The position numbers were made by a program, and so were the translations under genes. Below, one piece after another: positions 1 through 5,161 of a stretch of DNA of 41,840 bases (its first letter is position 1; each line of letters begins with the position of its first letter). Under the pieces are notes generated by a model. It ran no database searches and had not been told where the DNA came from. It worked only from the letters and a program-made list of their open reading frames with translations. Source of the stretch: a virus; the IMG/VR virus record IMGVR_UViG_3300043499_000190, positions 1 through 41,840 of that record. The stretch is one strand, 5' to 3'.

Positions 1-48
1 TGGGGTAGTGGGAATACTACCCGCAGTTACCCGCTGACCCCGCAAATG
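1..48. repeat. Left part of junction inverted repeat, with nested hairpin and ACCCGC repeats
   Basis: Bases 29-48 are the exact reverse complement of the last 20 bases of the window (41821-41840). Inside the 28-base loop lies a second hairpin, stem 3-9 with 16-22 (7 bp) and loop 10-15. ACCCGC-type hexamers recur at 19-24, 29-34 and (as ACCCCGC) 36-42. If the genome is circular or concatemeric this is a large nested hairpin between the primase-helicase and nuclease genes. A replication origin, resolution site or regulatory hairpin are all possible; no T-tract follows, so a plain terminator is less likely. Confidence 0.8.
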
Positions 49-72
49 TAGGTTTATCAAAAGGAAAATATA

Positions 73-792
73 ATGGCTGAAAGCCCTAAAAAAGACCCTT
101 CCGCGATAATATTGCCTTTCGGCAAGCACAAGGGGAAGACGGTCGCGGAGCTGCTGGCCGTCGATCCTCAATACGCGGATTGGGTCAGTGCCCAGGCATG
201 GGTGGCGGAGCGTTTCGCCGAACTCCATTCAGCGATCATATCGCGTGGGGCGGGCATCGACGACAGTCCGGAGCACAACGCCATTCAGGGGAAGTTCCTG
301 GATCGGGCGTTTCGTGATGGATTCGTCCTGGCGGCGTATGATCGGGACATGGCTATCGCGCGGGCGAAAAGGGAAATCGTGGCCCAGGCCAGGGAAGATA
401 TTCAAAAGACCTGGAGGCCAGATATCGTGGAGGAGGGTCAATGGCGCCTGGACAATATCAACAAGAATGACCTGGGTCTGACCAGCCGCGCGGAGTATGA
501 GGTTAAAGGCGTCGATGTCGTTGTTTCATACGAATGGGACTTCGGGCAGGCGTACTGGTCGTGCGGTAAATGGAAAGTAGAGATAAAGCCTACGTTGTCC
601 GACGATTTCCCCTCGGTCATGCGCCAGATGCAACGGCTGGAGGCGCGGTGTCTGGTGGTCGGGACCTATACCGGGCGGGGTGTGTCGGAGCCTCAGATGC
701 GTGAGATGTTCCGCATGTCGGGCATCACTGTCGTATTCGTTCAGGAGATAGAGGAAGAGATGCGGAAAGCCGCCACGCCGGAGTGGTGGTGA
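73..792 (+). CDS. Putative PD-(D/E)XK-like nuclease with ExoX-type N-terminal motif
   Basis: 239 aa. The N-terminus (about residues 13-38) has the LPFGKHKGK...P.YADWV pattern of the small domain at the C-terminus of ExoX-like proteins and of DUF3820. The C-terminal half (about 138-225) reads like a restriction-endonuclease fold: an acidic region (E141, E143, D148), a strand ending in E170-x-K172, then a helix and two hydrophobic strands. A role in phage recombination or DNA processing is inferred from these motifs and from the RuvC-like gene that overlaps its end. The start has an AAGGAAAA ribosome site 6 bases upstream. On a circular map it follows the primase-helicase gene. Cleavage activity is not proven. 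Confidence 0.6.
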   Translation: MAESPKKDPSAIILPFGKHKGKTVAELLAVDPQYADWVSAQAWVAERFAELHSAIISRGAGIDDSPEHNAIQGKFLDRAFRDGFVLAAYDRDMAIARAKREIVAQAREDIQKTWRPDIVEEGQWRLDNINKNDLGLTSRAEYEVKGVDVVVSYEWDFGQAYWSCGKWKVEIKPTLSDDFPSVMRQMQRLEARCLVVGTYTGRGVSEPQMREMFRMSGITVVFVQEIEEEMRKAATPEWW

Positions 793-1247
793 CCCTCATT
801 CTCGGGATTGATCCAGGCATGAATGGCGCGGCCGCGCTTATCCGAGTGATGCCCGCGGCGAGCGCCATCGCCCAGAACATCATCGTGCCCCTGGCCGGTC
901 CGTGGTTTTCATTGGCCTCGCGGGACGTGAAACTGATTGTCGTCGAAGCGCAGCACGCCTCTCCCCAGATGGGCGTCAGGTCCGCCTTCGCCCTGGGGCA
1001 GGCATACGGGGCCGTACGGGGCGTGCTGGCGGCGGCGGGGCATCCAGCGGTCGTCTATGTCCAGCCGGTGGTGTGGCGGGGATCCTACGGGCTCGGAGGA
1101 GGCGCGGCTGGCAAGGATGCCGGGATCGCGCTGGCGAGGGATGTCCTCCAACAGCCTGAACGCCCCCTGACGCATGACGAAGCCGATGCCACGCTGCTGG
1201 CGTGGTGGGGTTGGCGGAACGTCCTGAACAAAGAAAAGGCCCCGTGA
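783..1247 (+). CDS. RuvC-like Holliday junction resolvase
   Basis: 154 aa, the normal size for RuvC-fold resolvases. The RNase H-like core shows the expected acidic residues: D10 in LGIDPG, E55 in IVVEAQ, and D132/D135 in HDEADA near the C-terminus, followed by a hydrophobic helix. Such enzymes cut four-way junctions made during phage recombination and trim branched DNA before packaging. It overlaps the preceding nuclease gene by 10 bp, and its start is one of three consecutive GTG codons (783, 786, 789), so the exact start is uncertain. Its TGA stop lies in the loop of the hairpin at 1235-1256, which probably closes this transcription unit. Confidence 0.85.
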   Translation: MVVTLILGIDPGMNGAAALIRVMPAASAIAQNIIVPLAGPWFSLASRDVKLIVVEAQHASPQMGVRSAFALGQAYGAVRGVLAAAGHPAVVYVQPVVWRGSYGLGGGAAGKDAGIALARDVLQQPERPLTHDEADATLLAWWGWRNVLNKEKAP

Positions 1248-1256
1248 GGGGCCTTT
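1235..1256. terminator. Bidirectional hairpin terminator between convergent units
   Basis: A perfect 9-bp stem (1235-1243 with 1248-1256) with the 4-base loop GTGA that contains the stop codon of the resolvase gene. On the plus strand only TTT is available after the stem, but on the minus strand the stem is followed by TTTTCTTTGT, a good T-tract. It therefore suits the end of the three minus-strand small genes best and probably serves the plus unit too. Confidence 0.8.
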
Positions 1257-1266
1257 CGCGGTGTGA

Positions 1267-1431
1267 TCAGAGCGGCCGGCGTTCATTGACGATCCTGTTG
1301 ACTATCCGTTCGTCGATATTCTTGACGGGGCGCCAGTCATACCAGCGCCGCGCTTCGGCGTGGAGCGCTTCGGGCTCGTCTCGAACCGCCAGGGCCGCGT
1401 TCAGAGCTTTCCAAAATGTCAGGAAGGTCAT
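1267..1431 (-). CDS. Small hypothetical protein (54 aa)
   Basis: An ATG-to-TGA frame of 54 residues beginning MTFLTFWKAL and ending NERRPL, rich in Trp, Arg and acidic residues; no family recognised. It is supported by an AACAGGAC ribosome-site leader that is nearly identical to the leaders of the two genes upstream on the same strand, and by its position just before the minus-oriented T-tract of the hairpin at 1235-1256. It is the last gene of a three-gene minus-strand unit. No signal peptide or membrane segment is visible. Function unknown; early host-takeover or accessory role is only a guess from size and position. Confidence 0.6.
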   Translation of the reverse strand: MTFLTFWKALNAALAVRDEPEALHAEARRWYDWRPVKNIDERIVNRIVNERRPL

Positions 1432-1440
1432 GGCTGTTTG

Positions 1441-1456
1441 TCCTGTTTGACTGGTT
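1441..1456 (-). repeat. Leader repeat, copy 1 (AACCAGTCAAACAGGA)
   Basis: This 16-bp sequence recurs exactly at 1759-1774. Read on the minus strand, each copy ends in AACAGGA 9 bases before an ATG (1431 and 1749). It carries the ribosome-binding site and extends well upstream of it, more than ribosome binding needs. A diverged copy precedes the ATG at 2005. Confidence 0.75.
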
Positions 1457-1476
1457 GAGCGGTGTATCGGTATCGA

Positions 1477-1749
1477 TCAGTAGTGGTGTCTCGATCCTAC
1501 ATAGTTGAAGTCGTCCATGGGATTGGTCTCGTTTTTATCCTGTTCGACGCGAATGCCTTCCAACGCCCGGATGTAGAGGGCTTCGAGCGCGGCGGCCTCG
1601 GCCTCGAGTTTCGCCATCTTCCGGCGGAGCGTGGCGAGTTGACGAGCGATAACGTTGGTGCGTGACGAGACCTCGTCGCGAACCTCCCAGGGGTTGTCCG
1701 AGATGGTCTGTTCGAGATTGAAGTGGCTATAAGCGGAAAGACTGGTCAT
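1477..1749 (-). CDS. Small coiled-coil hypothetical protein (90 aa)
   Basis: 90 aa from the ATG at 1749, with a GTG one codon earlier as an alternative. A heptad-like stretch around residues 35-70 (TLRRKMAKLEAEAAALEALY) predicts a coiled coil, suggesting a dimer or a partner-binding protein. No known family recognised. The ribosome site is AACAGGA, 9 bases upstream, inside a 16-bp leader that is repeated before the next gene. It is the middle gene of the minus-strand trio 2005 to 1267 and reads away from the packaging genes. Confidence 0.7.
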   Translation of the reverse strand: MTSLSAYSHFNLEQTISDNPWEVRDEVSSRTNVIARQLATLRRKMAKLEAEAAALEALYIRALEGIRVEQDKNETNPMDDFNYVGSRHHY

Positions 1750-1758
1750 CACTGGTTA

Positions 1759-1774
1759 TCCTGTTTGACTGGTT
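1759..1774 (-). repeat. Leader repeat, copy 2
   Basis: Exact copy of 1441-1456, located before the coiled-coil gene starting at 1749. A looser version with core AACAGGACGAACAG precedes the ATG at 2005. The shared leader suggests common translational control or duplication of the upstream region. Confidence 0.75.
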
Positions 1775-1786
1775 AAGGTGTTTCGA

Positions 1787-2005
1787 TCAGCCGAAGGCGC
1801 GTGAGGGGTGTTCGCGCCATTCAGTGCACTGCCTGGCCTCGGCGCCATTGGTTTTGCAATCGGAGCAATAGCCACTCCAAAAGCCACCGCGCGATTTGCC
1901 GAGGAACCATGCCTGCTTGCCGCACTCGTGACCGTAGGTGTTTGGTTCGGCGTTGTGGCAGGCGCCGTCGGTGGCATAGAGATTGTTGATCGGATCGATT
2001 GTCAT
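1787..2005 (-). CDS. Small Cys/His-rich protein, possible zinc finger (72 aa)
   Basis: 72 aa with CH (residues 16-17), H27, C29, C47, C50 and C60. The C-x2-C pair together with the earlier His/Cys pair could hold one zinc ion. Family not recognised; small Zn proteins of this kind are common in phage early regions. The ATG at 2005 is preceded by AACAGGACGAACAG, matching the leaders of the other two genes of the unit. It is the first gene of the minus trio and has a candidate promoter at 2040-2068 upstream. Confidence 0.65.
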   Translation of the reverse strand: MTIDPINNLYATDGACHNAEPNTYGHECGKQAWFLGKSRGGFWSGYCSDCKTNGAEARQCTEWREHPSRAFG

Positions 2006-2039
2006 CTGTTCGTCCTGTTCATCTGTTCAACACCCTCTC

Positions 2040-2068
2040 TATGTGGACCTGTTGCGTTCACAGCGCAA
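2040..2068 (-). promoter_or_regulatory. Candidate promoter for the minus-strand small-gene unit
   Basis: Read on the minus strand: TTGCGC (2068-2063), a 17-bp spacer, CACATA (2045-2040), then about 35 bases to the ATG at 2005. The same layout (TTGCAC, 17 bp, CATATA) occurs on the plus strand at 37438-37466. The divergent plus-strand late genes start about 50 bp to the right, so 2006-2115 is the control region between the two units. Confidence 0.4.
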
Positions 2069-2115
2069 GGGGTATTTTCGCTTCGGCATGAATTATTTGC
2101 GGGAACAGGCAAACC

Positions 2116-2580
2116 GTGCCATGTCAAAGCCTGTATCACCGCATGGGATTGTGTCTCAAATTGAATGACAGCAGGCAAGAGCAGTCAAGCGATGAAGGAC
2201 GGATAAGACGCAAGCAATTCGGCGTGCGAGGCGGCATTTCGAGTGGCTCATGGCGTCCTGGTCAGTCTGGGAACCCGCGCGGACGGGAAAAGCCGGCGGT
2301 TGATATCGCCGCGCTGGCGCGCACGCACGGGCCGCGCTGTATCAAGGTAGTCGTCGGGTTGCTGTCGTCGAAGGACGAGAAGATCAAGCTCGCGGCCGCG
2401 ATAGCGCTGCTTGATCGTGGCTTCGGCCGGCCCAAACAGGAAATGGATATCAACAGCAATTCAACCATTGAACTCCACCTTGTGGCGGCGAGAGCCATTA
2501 GCGCCACGCTTATTGAACAGCAATCAACACCGACAATCGAGACTATCGAGTCCACGTCTACAGACATTCCAACGGAATGA
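2116..2580 (+). CDS. DUF5681 protein, probable terminase small subunit-like
   Basis: 154 aa from the GTG at 2116. Other in-frame starts are ATG at 2143 and TTG at 2161; the conserved part begins only around residue 40, so the start is open. The motif WRPGQSGNPRGR (about 47-58) is the signature of DUF5681, followed by a helical segment. Genes of this family commonly lie just before terlarge-subunit genes in phages, and a DNA-recognition role in packaging is inferred. It is the first gene of the long plus-strand structural block. The tail is rich in Ser/Thr and looks disordered. Confidence 0.6.
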   Translation: MPCQSLYHRMGLCLKLNDSRQEQSSDEGRIRRKQFGVRGGISSGSWRPGQSGNPRGREKPAVDIAALARTHGPRCIKVVVGLLSSKDEKIKLAAAIALLDRGFGRPKQEMDINSNSTIELHLVAARAISATLIEQQSTPTIETIESTSTDIPTE

Positions 2581-2714
2581 TACCGTAATGACACATCATT
2601 CAATCGTGGAGTGTGTCACCAATCGTCCGTTTGGACATGATCCCAATGACAATCATCAAGCCACAACCAGCATGATCGCGCGATCGGGCGTGTGTGCGCG
2701 TGCGCGCGCCCAGG

Positions 2715-2748
2715 CGCGCGGGCGGGCGCCCGCCCCCCTGCCCGCGCG
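2715..2748. other. Very GC-rich hairpin between packaging genes
   Basis: A 9-bp stem pairs 2715-2723 with 2740-2748; an alternative 16-bp perfect palindrome occupies 2720-2735. The surrounding bases 2676-2750 are almost pure G+C with alternating CG steps, in sharp contrast to the AT-richer DNA on both sides. No T-tract follows. It sits just before the ATG at 2756, so it may be an RNA structural element, pause site or DNA signal near the packaging genes. Confidence 0.65.
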
Positions 2749-2755
2749 TGTGGCG

Positions 2756-3097
2756 ATGGCACTGGCACCCCTTCCAAATTTCCTCAGAGCATTTGCAAAA
2801 CATCATTACGGTTTTGAAACACTTAGCGCCCATTCAAAATTGTTGTGGAATATCCCTCAGGCTTCACTGGCGTTGATATTTATATCGGGAGTGGAATTTA
2901 TTGAGCTACACGGGCCAGATGGCCAACGTGCGTTTCTGAATCCGAAAACGATCAGTAGTTTGCGAGAGCCAATAGCCACTGACCTGAAACATTTCACCGG
3001 AAGTGTCCGTTGCGTCGTGGTAACCACTAATGGGAAGTTTATCGCGGTCGTGGAGACCTGTAATTATATTCGTGACGTAATTGGTAAGAATCCATGA
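2756..3097 (+). CDS. Small protein with FlbD-like C-terminal module
   Basis: 113 aa from ATG 2756. The frame stays open back to ATGs at 2588 and 2672, but that would translate the GC hairpin into Arg/Ala/Pro low complexity, so the later start is preferred despite a weak ribosome site. The last 65 residues have the pattern IELHGPDGQ..FLNP..I.SLR, then VVVTTNGKFIAVVET, like FlbD (two short strands, conserved NP, NG, E). FlbD-type modules act as small regulators or adaptors; a role here is unknown. Its stop overlaps the terminase start as ATGA. Codon use is more AT-rich than that of its neighbours, hinting at separate origin. Confidence 0.6.
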   Translation: MALAPLPNFLRAFAKHHYGFETLSAHSKLLWNIPQASLALIFISGVEFIELHGPDGQRAFLNPKTISSLREPIATDLKHFTGSVRCVVVTTNGKFIAVVETCNYIRDVIGKNP

Positions 3098-4515
3098 GTT
3101 CCACCCTCCAAACCAACCCGTTCCACGCGGCGATCGAAAAGTATGCTCGCGCGCCGATCGCCTTCGTGCGGGATATTCTGGGCGTCGAGCCAGACCCGTG
3201 GCAGCTGGAAGCACTCCGCGCGGTGGCGCGCGGGCATACCCGTCTGGCCATTCGCTCGGGGCATGGCGTCGGCAAGACCTGCTTCGCCGCGTGGCTGTGC
3301 GTATGGTTCATCTGCACCCGCGCGCCGTTCAAGGTCGCCATAACCGCGCCGTCTTCGAGCCAGTTGTTCGACGCGCTATGGCCCGAGTTCATTAAATGGT
3401 TGAATATCCTCCCCTCCGGCTGGCGCGATCTGTGGGATATTCGCTCCGATCGCGTCACGCTAAAGGCGGACCAGGAATGTTTCGTCACCGCGAGAACCTC
3501 TCGCCCCGATACGCCAGAGGCGATGGCTGGCCTGCACTCAGCGCATATCCTTCTCATCGCCGATGAGGCCAGCGGTATCCCCGAATCGGTCTTCGAGGCC
3601 GCCTCGGGCTCGATGTCATCGCATGGCGCGATAACGCTCCTCATCGGCAACGCGACTCGAAGCACCGGCTTCTTCTACCGCGCCCACATGATGGAGCGGG
3701 ACCGTTGGTACACCCAGAAGGTCTCCTCGGCCTCTTCCAAACGGGTCACCTCGGAGTTCGTCGAGGAGATCGCCAATCGCTACGGCATGGATTCCAACGC
3801 CTTCCGCGTTCGCGTTCTCGGTGAGTTCCCGCTCGCCGACGACAATACGCTCATCGGCGCCGACCTCGTTGACAGCGCCATGCTCAGGGACATCGAGATC
3901 GACCCTCTCGCCATTGAAATATGGGGCGTCGATGTGGCCCGATTCGGCACTGACGCCTCCGTCCTTATTAAAAGGAAAGGCCGGGTCGTTACCGAAATGC
4001 CGCGCGCCTGGCATGGCCTGGACACCATGCAACTGGCCGGCGCCATCAAGGCGGAATGGGACATACAATCTCCTAACGCCCGTCCCTCTCTTATATGTAT
4101 CGACGTGATCGGCATCGGGTCCGGCGTCGTCGATCGTCTGCACGAGCAAAATCTGCCCATTCTCGGCGTCAATGTCTCCGAAACCGCCTCAACCACCGGT
4201 AGATACGCACGCCTACGAGACGAGTTATGGGTGCGCTGCAAGGAGTGGCTTGGCAACCGCAACGTGCGCCTGCCGCGCCATGATCGCCTCCGCGACGACC
4301 TCCTCATGCCGCGTTATTCCTTCCTGAGCGACGGCAGGCTTCAGGTCGAAAGCAAGCAGTCGATGCGCTCTCGCGGCCTCCCCAGCTGCGATCACGCCGA
4401 TGCGTTGAACCTTACGTTCTGCGAGCAAGGGCTGGGCGTCGGCAGTGGTCAAACTTCTGGATTATTTGATAAAAACCCGGTCGGGATGCTCCTTGTGGAG
4501 GGGGATCTGGTGTGA
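3094..4515 (+). CDS. terL: Terminase large subunit
   Basis: 473 aa. This is the motor that cuts concatemers and pumps DNA into the prohead. The ATPase part has Walker A SGHGVGKT (55-62) and Walker B ILLIADEAS with D157-E158. The RNase H-like nuclease part has D280 (GVDVAR), D337 (CIDVIG) and the DHADA segment with D433/D436. Domain order and length are normal. The start overlaps the preceding stop (ATGA), so translation is probably coupled. An antisense HNH gene follows after 5 bp and separates it from the portal gene, which normally comes next. The packaging type (cos or headful) cannot be decided from the sequence alone. Confidence 0.95.
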   Translation: MSSTLQTNPFHAAIEKYARAPIAFVRDILGVEPDPWQLEALRAVARGHTRLAIRSGHGVGKTCFAAWLCVWFICTRAPFKVAITAPSSSQLFDALWPEFIKWLNILPSGWRDLWDIRSDRVTLKADQECFVTARTSRPDTPEAMAGLHSAHILLIADEASGIPESVFEAASGSMSSHGAITLLIGNATRSTGFFYRAHMMERDRWYTQKVSSASSKRVTSEFVEEIANRYGMDSNAFRVRVLGEFPLADDNTLIGADLVDSAMLRDIEIDPLAIEIWGVDVARFGTDASVLIKRKGRVVTEMPRAWHGLDTMQLAGAIKAEWDIQSPNARPSLICIDVIGIGSGVVDRLHEQNLPILGVNVSETASTTGRYARLRDELWVRCKEWLGNRNVRLPRHDRLRDDLLMPRYSFLSDGRLQVESKQSMRSRGLPSCDHADALNLTFCEQGLGVGSGQTSGLFDKNPVGMLLVEGDLV

Positions 4516-4520
4516 ACGCC

Positions 4521-5060
4521 TCATGTATGCCTGGCGAAAGGCCCATGGATGCGTTCCGCAGCCTCTTTTCTGGCCTCGGCGGCTTCTTTCAGCGTCTTGA
4601 AATATCCGACATGGATCTGTTGTCGGTTGATGTCGATTTTCGCTCGATAGCGTCCGCTTTTGATCCGGAATACCCCTTTGAACCCGGTTTTATTGTCGGC
4701 GCGCATACGCGAATTGGCCCCGTTTTCGACTTTGGTCGCCGCCCTGAGGTTTTCCGCTCGATTATCGGCTTTATTTCCGTTGATATGGTCGATTTCGACG
4801 GGAATTGGATGCCCACGGGCGAGAAGCCAGACCAGGCGGTGCGCCCGGTAGTATTCGTTGTTGATACGGATACGGATATAACCGCCGCCATCGATCGTCC
4901 CGGCTCTTCGTCCGGCGAAAAGAATACCCCACCTGACGAGCACGGCTTGTGTCCTGAAATGTTCTTTTGGCCTGCTTCGCCAGGTAAAAACGCCTGTTTC
5001 CGCGTCGTAGTCCAGTATCTCGCGGATATAGTTGATATCGGGCAGTGTCCTGATAGCCAT
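4521..5060 (-). CDS. Free-standing HNH homing endonuclease with AP2 domain
   Basis: 179 aa. The HNH core (about 73-115) has AHRLVW, then IDHINGNKADNRAENL with D91-H92 and N100/N104. An AP2-type DNA-binding domain follows (126-165, GFKGV...Y.A.I....G.F.T..EAA). This domain pair is typical of phage-borne homing endonucleases. The ATG at 5060 has AGAGAGGG 6 bases upstream and is preferred over the longer frame to 5213, which would run into the portal gene. The gene is antisense to all its neighbours and lies between terminase and portal, the classic signature of a mobile insertion; about 100 bp (5061-5161) separate it from the portal start. Confidence 0.9.
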   Translation of the reverse strand: MAIRTLPDINYIREILDYDAETGVFTWRSRPKEHFRTQAVLVRWGILFAGRRAGTIDGGGYIRIRINNEYYRAHRLVWLLARGHPIPVEIDHINGNKADNRAENLRAATKVENGANSRMRADNKTGFKGVFRIKSGRYRAKIDINRQQIHVGYFKTLKEAAEARKEAAERIHGPFARHT

Positions 5061-5161
5061 GAGGCCCTCTCTGAAGGGTGTCGCGGTCAGGGGTGTGCCG
5101 GCGCTGTAACGACGGCGCATCCCGTCCGGGAGCTTAACGAAATGTCCGGGAAAATAAAGCC

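Noticed and set aside
2588-2755. N-terminal extension of the FlbD-like gene
   Set aside because: It would translate the GC hairpin into an Arg/Ala/Pro run with no protein-like features; kept only as a possible longer start.
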